Source of the DNA: Leuctra nigra
Lineage: Eukaryota; Arthropoda; Insecta; Plecoptera; Leuctridae
Direction of reading: 5' to 3'
Length of the DNA: 64,000 nt
Assembly: GCA_934045905.1 (NCBI GenBank)
Contig: OW203770.1
Span: forward strand, 30,508,409 to 30,572,408
Shown: piece by piece, positions 1 through 11,350 of the stretch
Numbering within the stretch: position 1 is the first letter of the stretch
Layout of the letters: every line of letters begins with the position of its first letter
The notes under the pieces: generated by a model
What the model was told of the DNA's origin: nothing
Database searches by the model: none
Seen by the model: the letters and a program-made list of their open reading frames with translations, nothing else
Program-made: the position numbers and the translations under genes

Positions 1-162
1 TAGACGTATTGGAAATAATTAAGGTACAATATCAAAAGGTAACAATATTACAGTGTGGATAGAAATGTTCCCTTATGCCTCCCTCCCCCATAACCCACCC
101 CAAAAATGTCTGCATTTATTCACATGAAATGTTGCTTTGCCCGTGTTTCAAGTCAAGGTCAC

Positions 163-487
163 CAGGAGGCCAAGTCTTGAAACATACGCTTTCAGGACGC
201 AAACGCTCTAGGACGTCATAAAGTCCCATTTACTGTAAGAGTGATCGACATTGAAACATAAAGTCAAGCCACTTATTTGATTGTCATCCAGAAATCTATT
301 GGAAACAATTTATTAACATTATAATTATTATTACATATATTATACAGTCATAAAACCTTATTCAAAATTAAGCTAAACAGTTAAAGGTAGATTTCAAGGT
401 CATCATTCTTACAGTAAATGGGACTTTATGACGTCCTAGAGCGTTTGCGTCCTGAAGGCGTAAGTTTCAAGACTTGGCCTCCAGTGG
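163..487. mobile_element. MITE with about 75-bp inverted repeats
   Basis: The outer stretches (about 163-233 and 408-487) are inverted copies of each other, starting with AGGAGGCCAAGTCTTGAAAC on the left and ending in its complement on the right. The AT-rich spacer between them shows no coding signal. The class is unclear; the ends read CACCAGG/CCACTGG. The apparent 77-codon frame at 418 is just one arm and part of the flank and is not a gene. Confidence 0.65.
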
Positions 488-499
488 AAATTCCAATAT

Positions 500-1059
500 T
501 TTCTCCACTGCCAAATGGATTCACGGTTTCCTACATATTATGGAAAGTTTCGAAGAAAGTGACTTTTTCAATGACAATTTGGTTTCTATTTAATATCTCT
601 CTAAATACTTATCGGATTCAAACGAATCTTTTTGCTTGGCAGTTCGCTTGAAATTATGTACAGGAAAAGTCAAGTTTCGTAGAAAATTGTGCAAAATTTC
701 TCGATGTCTATAGACGCGAATCGTAACGCAACTTCCGAGCTCCGGATTCCATGGCCAAATATTGTTCTGGTCGATTTTGGAAAATTAGTTTCACCGCCTA
801 CTAAAATTCATTTTCACTGCACAATTGAAATTGACGTTTAAAATTAAGACATCAGAAAAAGCGGTGTTTTTCACGAATAACTCGGTAAATACTGAACAGA
901 ATATCGCGAAAGTGTTACTATAAATCAAGTCACGGAATTATATACATTACTGGCGAGTTTCAACACGATCGGTGGAAAATTAAAGATTTGTATAAAGAAC
1001 GAAATTTTCAGCCACGTTGCTACGGGGACGACGTTCTTCTCTTTTAAGCGTATTATAGT
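500..1059. other. Unassigned intergenic or intronic DNA
   Basis: AT-rich sequence with no convincing frame, RNA gene or repeat partner seen elsewhere in the window. If the host gene extends upstream, this would be intron. Confidence 0.4.
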
Positions 1060-1382
1060 AAAGGATCCTATAAATACCTATTCAGAAGGCTTATAATGAT
1101 ACATAAGATTTATAGAAATAAATTATAGGTGGCAGTAATTTCAGCCGCCATTTTGAAAACCGAAAGTGATGCCATATCTCGATAACGGCTGGACCGATTG
1201 GAACGATGCTCTCGCAATTCTTCATGAAATATCACTTTAATCTTATTATTTAGAACCAAACAAAAAATTTCTTAGTAACCAATTCGTAAATGGCATATTT
1301 TTTTTAAAGGAATTAGTCATTCTCATTGTTGCTCCGATATGTCTTACAAGTTGTGTACCTAAATAAACTAAAAAAATTTGTG
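1060..1382 (+). mobile_element. Arm fragment of the large foldback element
   Basis: Matches, in inverted orientation, the segment next to the 29.8-30.2 kb palindrome (30244-30560) and resembles 33760-33955. It holds a degenerate form of the unit CCGGAAGTGACGTCA followed by a 'cggctggaccgattg' phrase. It runs directly into the palindrome at 1383 just as the other copies do, so palindrome and arm appear to be one element. Confidence 0.6.
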
Positions 1383-1778
1383 ATATCCCCATAAAAAAAC
1401 ACTCCGTGTAAAAATACCAGCCAAGTCTCTTCAACTATAAAAAAATATAAGAAATCTAAAAATTCAGCACTGAAAAGTAGTGATATCAAAAAATGGGCCA
1501 AGTCAAAACTTAATTTTAAAAACCAAAATATACTTGTCGCATCGTTCTTTAGGGCATTTTAGGGTAGGTAGATTTTATGTATATTACACATCTGGCCTAT
1601 ACTTCTAAACTATCTATTATGCACGATGCGCCAAGTATTTTGGTTTTTAAAATTAAGTTTTGACTTGGCCCATTTTTTGATATCACTACTTTTCAGTGCT
1701 GAATTTTTAGATTTCTTATATTTTTTTATAGTTGAAGAGACTTTGCTGGTATTTTAACACGGAGTGTTTTTTATGGGG
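1383..1778. mobile_element. Palindromic element, about 170-bp arms
   Basis: The left arm (about 1383-1550) and right arm (about 1622-1778) are near-perfect inverted copies around a 70-bp spacer. Ends read ATCCCCATAAAAAA and its complement. The same palindrome is at 29847-30243 and a decayed version ends near 34315. Small open frames here are accidental products of the arms. Confidence 0.7.
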
Positions 1779-1872
1779 TAGTTATTACTTGCAAAAATGG
1801 AGCCCTTAATGCTTAAATTGACCCATTGTCCGAGCGTCGATTGTTAATGATTTTTAATTTTGTTTTTTCTAG

Positions 1873-1915
1873 ACTCAGTCAGAGAAGATCGGTGCGGACA
1901 AGAGGAAGTCGCGTT
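1873..1915 (+). CDS. Putative host-gene exon 1 of those visible
   Basis: A 43-bp segment lies between a strong acceptor (poly-T run ending CTAG at 1872) and a consensus donor GTAAGT at 1916. All three frames are open, so coding capacity alone proves nothing. The choice comes from the next exon: that exon (3290) is open only when entered in phase 2, which makes this exon read two bases, then SVREDRCGQEEVA, then two bases. The donor is followed 29 bp later by a MITE. This is the weakest exon because it is short; any upstream exons lie outside the window. Confidence 0.42.
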
Positions 1916-1944
1916 GTAAGTTCTACGTGTTGAAAAAATCTTAA

Positions 1945-2457
1945 GACGGTTGGGTAGTGAGTTTGACCTTGAAGAGTTTTTTAATCGATTTTTATCAATA
2001 TCTTTTTCCAGTGTAATTGTTAACAAAATAGGGCTATGGACGTGAATTCAGAACAGTTCAATGAAAATAATTTTATAGTTTGGAAAAGTTATTAGTTATA
2101 TTTTGTCCATAAGGCGTAAGAACCCAAAAGTTTCAACATATACAACATATAATCGCATACACACGTCATCAACATTTAATCACTAATAGATAACATATTA
2201 TAATAGTTGACAAAATTTAACTTGATAAAGGGGGTGGGGGGAAAACATTTCATTTGCCTAACCCTATAATTTTTGGGTTCTAAACGCCTTATGGACAAAA
2301 TATAACTAATAACTTATTCCAAACTATAAAATTATTTTCATTGAACTGTTCTGAATTCACGTCCATAGCCCTATTTTGTTAACAATTACACTGGAAAAAG
2401 ATATTGATAAAAATCGATTAAAAAACTCTTCGAGGTCACGCTCACTACTCAGCCCTC
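1945..2457. mobile_element. TTAA-flanked palindromic MITE (513 bp)
   Basis: Flanked by TTAA at 1941-1944 and 2458-2461. The terminal inverted repeat starts GACGG(C/T)TGGGTAGTGAG and extends about 190 bp. A second copy at 58278-59870 is interrupted by a Helitron and shares the arms but has a different centre. TTAA duplication points to a piggyBac- or Kolobok-type transposase supplied in trans. The centre (about 2165-2266) matches nearby intron DNA in inverted orientation. The element begins 29 bp past the exon 1 donor. Confidence 0.8.
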
Positions 2458-2461
2458 TTAA

Positions 2462-3087
2462 GGTGGCTGTATATCACGTGACTTTATTTCTCTACATCCG
2501 ATCAAAAGAAATAGTTACGTATGAGTACATACCTTACATCGTTCATGTTGAGTAATCCAAGGTGATTTATGAAGGAAATTCACTGCATACTGGAGCTTAT
2601 CAATATTTTCAGTCAATATTACTTAATATTGCAGTGGTTTTATAATAAAAACAACACAAATATCGTGTATACGTACGCGTGTGAAGACTGTCAAAACCAA
2701 GTGCTGTTCGTTTAAACATTACATTCATAATAGTGGATATAATTAATATCTCAACATTTCGTTGGAAAGGGAAAGAAATAGCGCATGTTATATATTCTGA
2801 CATTGCGTCAGGTTTGTGATGCATATATGCCTTTTTATTAGAGTAAAGTTTGCTGTTTTTGGCAACTCGTAGAATTTCCTTCAACTTCAGGTCTTGATTT
2901 GAGAATATTTTGGTGCAAGGAAGTAAAATCATCTAATATGTTATTTTCGCAGTTCTTTTCTGAGTAGATAAGTTCCAACAGATGTGTCCTAACTTATCTG
3001 ATGAGTGAGAAGTCTTTGCTAAACTAAACCCTTCCAAAAGAAAATGTGTAGCTTTTTGGTTAAAAAGTCACGTGATATACAGCCACC
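2462..3087. mobile_element. Second TTAA MITE, abutting the first
   Basis: Inverted ends GGTGGCTGTATATCACGTGA (2462) and its complement (to 3087), flanked by TTAA at 2458-2461 and 3088-3091. It shares its left TTAA with the neighbouring MITE, so two different TTAA elements sit end to end. The interior has one 107-codon minus-strand frame without recognisable motifs, which I treat as chance. Confidence 0.75.
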
Positions 3088-3289
3088 TTAAGGTCAATTA
3101 TACTGAATAAATTATTTCACATTTTCGGATTAAGTGTATAGGGAGGGTTAGGCAAATGAAATGTTTTCCCCCCACCCCCTTTATCAAGTTAAATTTTGTG
3201 AACTATTATAATATGTTATCTATTAGTGATTAAATGTTGATGACGATGATGCTGATGGTCTCGTTGATGCGGTTTTCTTTTATTTCTAG

Positions 3290-3386
3290 TTTCGAGAGCC
3301 CTCGGGATTATAAAATGTGTCTTCTGCTGCATTCCGCTGAACGACGGGGAGACATCCGGCTAGATTTGAGGCGGACGACACAAATG
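3290..3386 (+). CDS. Putative host-gene exon 2
   Basis: A 97-bp segment bounded by acceptor TTTCTAG (ending 3289) and donor GTAAGT at 3387. Two frames contain stops (TAA or TAG); the third, entered in phase 2, is open throughout and reads like protein: FESPRDYKMCLLLHSAERRG, then DIRLDLRRTTQM, ending exactly on a codon boundary. That phase-0 end matches the phase-0 start of the zinc-finger exon at 27907. The intervening intron would be 24.5 kb. A repeat begins about 10 bp past the donor. No domain recognised. Confidence 0.5.
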
Positions 3387-3397
3387 GTAAGTCCATC

Positions 3398-3790
3398 ATG
3401 AGCGAGCGACTACTTTTGGCTTCTTTTGGCACGAACCTCTGTTTCTTTTGTGTGATATTCTGTCACTTCTTTTCCGATCAAGCTAAAATTTTGCGCACAT
3501 ACCTACTAATATCATTTTAACTTAATCGTGTATAGTGTTTGAGAGCTGCCCTATGATTGGTTCAAAAATATAAATATCCCGCGATTGGTCGAAAATCAAA
3601 ATGTTCCGATTAAGTTCAAATTTTGCATGGATATTAAAACTACCATTTTCTCTTCTTTTACAAGTTTTCAGCCCAATCGGCAGAAAATTATATACTTACT
3701 GACATTTAAATAGAATGTCAGAAAGATTTTATAGTTTAATGCATAGTGAAACTTAGATCTGATTTTCTTTAAAGAGTGTATTCGACACTA
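3398..3790 (+). repeat. Partial copy of the GAGCGAGCG repeat family
   Basis: Starts with ATGAGCGAGCGAC, then the family's 'tttggcacg..cctctg' segment and a series of phrases of the type 'gattggtc..aaat..ttttgcatgg'. Related copies are at about 34640-36010, 48390-48890, 49885-50370, 55000-55460 and 56830-57640. At 3500-3520 this copy shows the empty site of the mariner-like MITE present in the 34.7-kb copy. Confidence 0.6.
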
Positions 3791-3904
3791 AAAGTTGCAA
3801 AACGCCACCTAGCGTAAAATATCTCCCCACCGAGTAAATGCACATGCGCACAGTACGCATGTGGGCAAGTCACTTACATGTCAATCGTATGTAAAAAAAA
3901 CTGT

Positions 3905-4145
3905 TAAGCACCTTCCCACTTAAAACAATTGAGATCTAAAGAAGGGCCAAGCAATAATATATTGTTTAAACATTTTCGCACTTAAAATTCGTGAAACCAT
4001 TTCGCCAAGTTACTGCCGCCAAGCACAACACTATAAACCTAACGTTGTGTCCAAATTTGAAGAATACAATCTAAGTGAACCATCATTGTAAACTTTAACA
4101 AATTATAAAAATTAAAAACGACTTAAAAAATAAATTTAAAATCGA
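3905..4145 (-). repeat. Decayed half-copy of the 7.5-kb palindromic element
   Basis: Resembles one arm of the palindromes at 7526-8470 and 15185-16117 (shared features include TTAGATC-type, 'ataatatattg' and 'gccgccaagcac' blocks) but carries many substitutions, so it is an older copy. Confidence 0.55.
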
Positions 4146-4149
4146 AATT

Positions 4150-4690
4150 AAAAAAATTAAAAATAAAGCTATAGTCAGCGTAGCCTTGAGAAACGCAAGC
4201 CATGAATGGAAAGTGTACAATGGCGACTTAATTTGTTCAACAATAATATTGTGACAACACTTCTTTTGTAAATTTCGCTTCCATCGTATTGACTGGTGGT
4301 TTAAACCCGGTCACTTTGGCTAAGGGGGGAGCACTCAAGCAAGAATAATCCGTTATTGATACATTTGTAAGTCCTTTGTCTTATTCGATTTTTATATTTT
4401 TGACTGTGATTAGGAAATCTTCGTTGAACATAAATACAAATCATTTTTTGATTAATGAATTTAAGTGCAGAATTGAATTAAAATCCAATAAAATGCTGAG
4501 ATGAAAACAATCAATGTGACAGTTGAACTCATTCAATTACTGTCCGATTTCCACAAATTAAAACCCGATTTTTATCTATGTTCAACAAGGAATTGTTAAA
4601 TCCAATAATAAATATGAAAATCGTGCTTTATAAATAAGTTGCAAAATAATAAGATTCGGATCATTTGCTCCATTGAACACAAACCTCTAA
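4150..4690. other. No feature recognised
   Basis: AT-rich sequence without a convincing frame or a repeat partner in the window. Confidence 0.35.
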
Positions 4691-4693
4691 TCT

Positions 4694-4790
4694 TAGGCCA
4701 GGTTTGCAGTAATTTCCTGTCCAGAAGGGAGGGAGCTGGCCAGACAGGTTCCAGGTAGAATCGACAGGAAATTATTGCCAACCTGGGCTA
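4694..4790. repeat. Short hairpin-forming inverted repeat
   Basis: Arms of about 28 bp (4694-4721 and 4763-4790) begin TAGGCCAGGTTTGCAGTAAT and pair with a few mismatches around a 41-bp loop. It may be a very short MITE; a small hairpin RNA cannot be excluded. Confidence 0.55.
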
Positions 4791-5331
4791 CAAAAACCTG
4801 GGCATTATAAATAGGGATTTGTAGAATTAGATTTATAAAGATATGCCAGTAAAAGATGGTAATTGATGGTAGGTATTCATTTTAGCTTTTTCGGTCATAA
4901 AGTTAGGTAGGTACTTCATTGTGAATCGAGTCCCAGGAAAGGTACTGCTGCATTCTAAATAGAGAAGTGAAAATTATAACCGTGATGCATATTCCACACA
5001 AAATTTTGTAACAAAATAAAACAGTCCAAAGGCTGTATGTATAAGAAGCAGTATAATGAGATTCTTTTGCTATAAACAAATTCATTCTTGCCTTCATTGT
5101 TTAGGAGTCAATGTTGTTAACTCTTACCTACTTTTGTTTAAAAAGTAATGAAGATTAATTGTCTTTGTATTCAACACCCAAATCATTTTTTAATCTAGTT
5201 TTGCATGACATGAGGCTGATTTCAGAATCCAGTGGAAGTTCGTTTTAAGATGTCCCAAGGAGATCCTAACTTCCAGACTAGCTGTCGCTTCTGACGAGTT
5301 ATTCTGTTTCTCATTGTGTTGACTGGGGTAT

Positions 5332-5579
5332 TTGAGGGGTCGCGTCGATAAACCAGCGTGTGGTAGTTAGCTGGTTTATGCGCGCATAGCAAGCCATGCG
5401 TTCAGTGGTGTGTTTACTTCAAGTCCTGACAGTTGGAGCCTCTGTTATTCCTTCCAGAATGATTCTAAACCGAATTAAATGTCTAGTTGACCCACTTGGT
5501 TGCATTGTAATGGGAAAGCTGGTCATCAAATATCTCAGTCAAACAGGTTAGTGGATGATTTATCGACGCGGCCCCTCAA
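5332..5579. mobile_element. 248-bp MITE with GC-rich ends
   Basis: Ends TTGAGGGG(T/C)CGCGTCGATAAA are inverted, about 22 bp with one mismatch. The GC-rich termini stand out from AT-rich surroundings. A TSD is not clear, so the superfamily is open. Confidence 0.6.
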
Positions 5580-5990
5580 TTATCGGATTTGGTTTTCAAC
5601 ACCAAAATATGAAAAGTTTACAAGAATATGAAATTATTAAACATTTTATTTATTTCAATTTCATGAGAAGATAATATTTGGAAAACAAATATGAATGTTA
5701 TTTCAAGACTTCAAATATGTCACTGCACTATACATGTAATGAAGTACTTACTTAATAGTAATAGCAATATAAATTATAGCGCTCAACTGCGAGATAATAA
5801 AGATGCTGCTCAATTCCAGATACTACTTATAGGTATATCATTTCTGTTCTTGTACTTATAAGTAAGTTAGAAGTGCCAATTGACAAATCTTCAATAAAAT
5901 CTAATACCAATACAACTTGATAATTGTTAAAACGAAATGGTAATTGTTACATAATATATACAATTTGGCTAATTGGAGATGATTTACGGA
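5580..5990. other. No feature recognised
   Basis: AT-rich DNA between the MITE and the LINE fragment; no coding or RNA signal seen. Confidence 0.35.
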
Positions 5991-6003
5991 TTAGCATTAA
6001 AAC

Positions 6004-7183
6004 ATGATTCAGCCTATCAAGGAGGCAACACATGGCCCTGTGAACATACTTGACACATTCCTGCTTAGTCATCCAGACATGTTGGTCAGTAGCAGTGTCG
6101 AAGCAGGCATCAGTGACCACCAGATAGCCCTGATGAATATCCAGCTCCACACTCAGCGCTCCAAGCACCAACTGCCTCCAAGAACCATCTGGGACTACTA
6201 CACGAAGGCCGACGTACAATACAAGGTACACTCGACAATTCATAAAACGGTATTTGAAACAAATGGATTGTCTGAAAAAAAATGTGATGGCATCATCCAA
6301 TGAAGTCTATACTTACTCGTCATCTACCTCTAGTAGGTGAGCTCTGATTTCATTGATAATAAGAAGGATTGATTGTCAATGAACCTGACCAGCAGCCAAT
6401 CTGTTTCGTTCAAATACCGTTTTATGATTTGTCGAGTGTACAAGGTATGACTGAGTACCTGTTTTCTGTCTTCCCAACTTGGAACTCACAATGTGGTGAT
6501 ATTAACACGTATTGGAATTCTTTAAAGTACCTCATAATGTGAAACCAGAACTTAGTTTGTCCCCTGCCGCAATATAAAGCCAGGCCAAGATCCACTGTTC
6601 TATAATGCTGAAGTCCGGAAACTGAAGCGAAAATGCAGATTAGCGTACAAAACTAGAAAACAACCCGGCTCCAGCTTCAAAAATCTCACTCGACAACTGC
6701 ACACGGCCAAGAAGACCAAGAAGATTGATACACATATGAAGAAACTACTAAGCATAGACAAACATGACAACTGGCGCAAATTCTACAAACACATTAACTC
6801 TCTAAAAGGAAACTTTAACTCTATACAGGCTTTAATACGGAGTGATAATACAATCGCCTCTTCAGACTTAGACAATGCAATTGGCCTGAACACTTTAACT
6901 CAGACCCACGTTGGTCAATCCACAACAGAACGGCCACTGCTCCCAACACTATACCACTCATAGCAATCGAAACAACAGCTGCTTCTTTACCAATCACTCA
7001 ATCAGAAAAGTAATTAGGAAGTTGAAAATGAACATATCTCCTGGACCTGACGGAATCCAATCCCAGTTTCTAAAGTCTGCGTAACTTGCCATCACACCAT
7101 TCCTTAATACTATTTTCTCGATCTCCATCAACAACAACGCACTCCCCGAAGACTGGAACACAGCAATCGTCCAAACAAATCGT
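6004..7183 (+). pseudogene. Broken LINE: endonuclease C-terminus to start of RT
   Basis: Residues from 6004 include the typical end of an APE-type endonuclease (VNILDTFLLSHPDMLV, then GISDHQIALMNIQL). A linker rich in Lys/Arg and the start of an RT follow (ISPGPDGIQSQFLKS, then a stop, then ALPEDWNTAIVQ). Frames are broken by a MITE at 6229-6438, stops and shifts. The copy ends abruptly near 7183. It resembles the Jockey/CR1 group but is not from the same family as the 18.7-kb LINE. Confidence 0.7.
6229..6438. mobile_element. 210-bp MITE with perfect 9-bp TSD
   Basis: Inside the LINE fragment. Ends CACTCGACAA(T/A)TCATAAAA are inverted over about 42 bp. The 9-bp target duplication TACAAGGTA lies at 6220-6228 and 6439-6447 without mismatch. 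A 9-bp duplication is typical of Mutator-like elements, so a MULE-derived MITE is the best guess. Confidence 0.8.
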
Positions 7184-7282
7184 ACAAAAACATTATTTTC
7201 AAAGTAACACGTTACAATATCTTATACTCGAAAAAGTTTATGTTACCGTAACAGGTTACTTTGTATCTTGTTACTACTCAAC

Positions 7283-7515
7283 ACTGAGTTTACAGCATAC
7301 AGCATCCCGAGGTGAGGGATGCTGTAAGTCGTATATTTGACACTTTCAAACTTATCTCTCAAGTCATCGTAGAGTTCCCACGACCCATCAATTCTTCTAC
7401 AGTAAGCTCTGTAGTGTCCAATGCCCTCACTGCTTAACGGCGGAGAAAATGATGAGCATCCACGTAACTTGAATCGTGTGTTGAGAATGTTCAAGACAAG
7501 TGGAATGTCAGCCAG
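7283..7515 (-). pseudogene. USP-like (C19) peptidase His-box fragment
   Basis: Minus-strand peptide beginning LADIPLVLNILNTRFKLRG, continuing to GIGHYRAYCRRIDGSWELYDD and ending near IPHLGMLYAV. The GHYxAY block followed about ten residues later by W..YDD is the His-box pattern of ubiquitin-specific proteases (catalytic His in GHY). It is the last in-order piece of the minus-strand zinc-finger/peptidase gene whose other pieces are at 16.9-23.2 kb. Upstream it runs straight into a palindromic element at 7526. A possible acceptor AG at 7516-7517 gives phase 0, matching the donor phase at 16917. Catalysis is not expected from this fragment alone. Confidence 0.6.
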
Positions 7516-7525
7516 CTTGATGTTG

Positions 7526-8470
7526 TACAAAAACAAAAACTTGTATATAGACTGCCAAGCACCTTTCCCCCTAAAAGGATTGCGATCTAAAAGAAGGTCC
7601 CAGCAATAATATATTGTTGAAACATTTTCGCACTTAAAATTCGTGAAATCATTTCGAGCAGTTACTGCCGCCAAGCACGACATTATAAACCAAACATTGT
7701 GCCCAAATTTAAGATTGAGAAAATCTCTATGTGAACCATCATAGCATAAACTTTAAAACAATTATAATCATTTAAAACGAAAAATAGAAAGTATTCAAAT
7801 TTTAAAAACGTTAACAAAATCAATTTAAAAACATTTTTTTACATAACTTAAAATATATATAAAAAAAATACTTAAAATTAAATTTAAAAAAAAATTAAAA
7901 GTAAAAAAAATAAAAATAAAGCTTGGCGCATTGTGTCAAGGAGGGGGCAACATAAAAAGAAGATGTCGACCAAGGAGACGACGAAAGAAAGAAGGAAAAA
8001 GAAGATGATGAAGGAGAAGAAGGAAGAAGGCAACATGACGGTGCAAAAACAATGCGACAAGCTTTATTTTTATATTTTTTACTTTTAATTTTTTTTAAAT
8101 TTAATTTAAATTTTTTTTTATTTATTTTAAGTTATGTAAAAAAAAAATTAAATTGATTTTGTTAACGTTTTTAAAATTTGAATACTTTCTATTTTTCGTT
8201 TTAAATGATTATAATTGTTTTAAAGTTCATCAATGAATCACATAGATGGTTCACATAGAGATTTTCTCAATCTTAAATTTGGGCACAATGTTTGGTTTAT
8301 AATGTCGTGCTTGGCGGCAGTAACTGGGCGAAATAATTTCACGAATTTTAAGTGCGAAAATGTTTCAACAATATATTATTGCTGGGACCTTCTTTTAGAT
8401 CGCAATCCTTTTAGGGGAAAGGTGCTTGGCAGTCTATATACAAGTTTTTGTTTTTGTACAACATGTCACA
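7526..8470. mobile_element. Palindromic element PAL-1, copy A
   Basis: Inverted halves (about 7526-7935 and 8060-8470) around a purine-rich centre. Ends carry ATGTTGTACAAAAAC and its complement. Each half contains a conserved frame of about 78 codons (from MNHIDGSHRD through CENVSTIYYCWDLLLD to FLFLYN); a similar half is at 3905. Whether the peptide is expressed is unknown. Copy B is at 15185-16117. Confidence 0.7.
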
Positions 8471-8939
8471 TGAGGTAAAAGTTTATAGCAGCTTTCATTG
8501 ATGATTGAGTGTTACCTGTCATTGCATTGTTAACGCCAACAACGTCACTTTTTGTCTAAAGTTTTCTGTTTTTCTTCCAATAGTTCCAAAGATAGTATAA
8601 CGAAAGGGTCAATTTATTTTGGTTGAATATGAGTTATCTCAACTTTTAAATTGTTAAAAGTTCAAAACTTTGAGTCATGTGAATAACGTAAATTGTATGT
8701 GTATTGTTCCGGTGTAGACCGGAATTTGTGCGTCATCTCGTACTACGCATATTTGTTGCCAATTGGTAAACTGAAAGGTTCACGAAAGGATTGTAAATGC
8801 GTTTTCCTCAATTTTAAATTCTTCCAGGTTCACTTTTTTATGTAATATATAACTCAATTGGTAAAGCGTGCAGATGTTTACAACACATTTTAAATAAAAT
8901 CAGAATGGTTTTTGGAAGGCAATGTAACTTAAAAGAACT

Positions 8940-9075
8940 TAGTTACTAAACTTTCCAGTTCCTGGAAACGTTCCAGGTAACTTTCTAGTTCTTTATTTGA
9001 ACGGAACTAGGAACTGAAACTAGTTCCTTTTTGTTCAATGGAACTGGAACAAGTTCCTTGTTTGAGGAACTTACC
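8940..9075. repeat. GGAAC/GTTCC-rich low-complexity tract
   Basis: Repeated GGAAC and GTTCC pentamers in alternating orientation, giving many small hairpins. The same tract lies in the opposite arm at about 14575-14705, so it belongs to the palindromic element. Confidence 0.6.
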
Positions 9076-9570
9076 CAACACTGCTGTTTAGTTATAGTCC
9101 CACCATGGATTATACCGCAATTTCTTTATCCAGCAGTTTCAAAACGTACCAAAAATGGGTTTATGCAGAATATTATGTATATTTAATTTTCTATTACATA
9201 GGGGTGGTTTCTTAAAATTTGGGGGTGTTTGCGTAAGGGTGTAAGTATCGTACGGTATGGGTTATTTCAAATAGAATGTGTATATCAAATTTTGTTTGAG
9301 ATCGGTCAAAGGGTGTATATGGAGTATATAAGAAAGAACGTTCATACCAAGGAGTGTTTCCCTAGTTTATACATCGAGATACTTATACTTATTTTAAAGG
9401 AATTACGGCAAAGGATGTGGCCATTTGATACTGCCTTGTTGTGAAAATTGATTTTGAAGATTTCAACCTAGAATTCCTTTAAGATTTACTATCTGAGCCA
9501 CCTGGTGTTTATAAGTGCTGGTGGGAAGGAGTAGGACGTATATCATTAACACAAAACACACTAACACACG

Positions 9571-10441
9571 AACAAACCAACAAAGAACGGTCAACCTGAA
9601 TATACTGACTGAATGCCATGATACCAGAGAAGCTAAAGCACTATTTTTGCCGGAGAACAGTCACACAATCCTAGATCACACGCTATTAAATTCCCTAAGG
9701 AGTTTACCGCTTCCATCGGTAGTATGTAATTAAATAAAAATCAGTGTACCTACACATATTTTGTTTAAATCTCACTAAACGACAATTAACATAAAAAAAT
9801 CTCTATTGATTTAAAAAAATATATATGATAACAATGAGAACAAGTAGTAACACGAATCGTTTTTTTATCTCCTCGGTCCCATTCAGTGCGTACCTATACA
9901 TTTAAAAAAAACTGTTGCTAGTCAAGACTCAAGTGAAAAAAACATTGTTTAGGTAATAAAATATCACTTAATCCATTCTTTAGGAAAACACATGTCATAT
10001 ACAAGCAAATGTTCAATTTCTTTTAAAATGTATCAAATATAGTTATGAATGTTTTTATGAATAAGATTTTTCTAAATTTATTTTGAATGAAATAGCTTTA
10101 AAGAAAAGTCCTTTACGAATACTAATTTTACCCTGGGGAAGTCTTCTTCGAACGGGTTGTTTGCTTACTCATTATCTTGAAGTATACAATTTTACAATAA
10201 ATAGTGTGAAAATAAGTTATTTGAAAATACAATTGTGCTAGAAGACAGCCTCCTACTGCAGCAGAATCTATTATTCTATTATGTTACATTCCAAAACAAG
10301 TGTCATCTACGTACATTTGTATTTCTTTTGTGTCAAGACAACATAGGAAACCAAACCTCTGATAATCACAACACAACCCCCACCCCTCATCCATCAGTCA
10401 CTGAATGTTTATCTCTAGATCTGAATGTGCAATTGTGTATT
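9571..10441. other. Segment present only in the left palindrome arm
   Basis: The right arm joins the two flanks directly near 14082, so this 0.87 kb was either inserted in the left arm or lost from the right. No end repeats or TSD are clear. Short frames inside have no recognisable motif. Confidence 0.55.
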
Positions 10442-11267
10442 TTCTAAGCAATGGATTCATGATATTAATTGACCTTTTATTATTTGTTTATTGATTATGG
10501 TGTGTGTGTGGAGGGGGAGGGGTGTTTATGTGTTTATTACGCATAGATCATACAATCAATTAGTCTACCGGTCCTTATTCCTGATGATGATGGCATATTG
10601 TTGAATCATCTAATTGATTTATTGTTTGTTTAGATATTTTAGACAGTATGAACTATTTCGTGCATTTGCACGAAAAATGCCATTGCATATTGTTGATCAT
10701 GTTTGTAAACACAACGACGGAGCCGTATGAGGCAATCGATTGGCGTCAGAATACAATACTATTGTTCATTGTGCGTATAGTTAACCTATTATTCTTTATT
10801 CTACACAAAACGATGTTTCCATACTCTCGAAACTGAAATAAATTTAGGCATTATAATATTCATAGGTACGTGAAGTAATAGAAATAAAGATTTCATTATG
10901 AAACGGAATCGATGTCTGTTATTCGTTTGTATTATTGTCTCAATACTTGGATATCCATAATAACTATCCAAACGAGTTTTCTCAAATGGTTGATACTACG
11001 TCATATTCTGTCGTCATATTGAGTTATATTTGAGGTTTGAATCTTTCAATGTGACAAAAATATGAAGTTCACCTAGTATTCTACGAGCGGCTAGAGACAG
11101 AAGGTACTCCAGGCGGCGTTGGGCGCGCGCATAAGTTTTACTGGGCAGCCTAAGGAATAAAACTCTCTATGGGTTGACAAAGTCGAATTGTCGAAAATTA
11201 AAACTGGGCAACTTAAAAAAATAACTCTATGGTTAGGCAGATTTAAAACTTGTAAAAATTTCAAATA

Positions 11268-11350
11268 AAAAAGGACGACCCCGGCCGCAATCAAACCGGC
11301 GACCCCTAACACCGTAAGCAAATGCACTGCCATTGCGCCAACAGGACGGC
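11268..11350 (-). repeat. tRNA-Arg-like sequence in left arm (degenerate)
   Basis: Inverted partner of 12749-12832 with more substitutions (the B-box-like block reads CCGGTTTGATTGCGGCC on the minus strand). Same origin as that entry. Confidence 0.5.
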
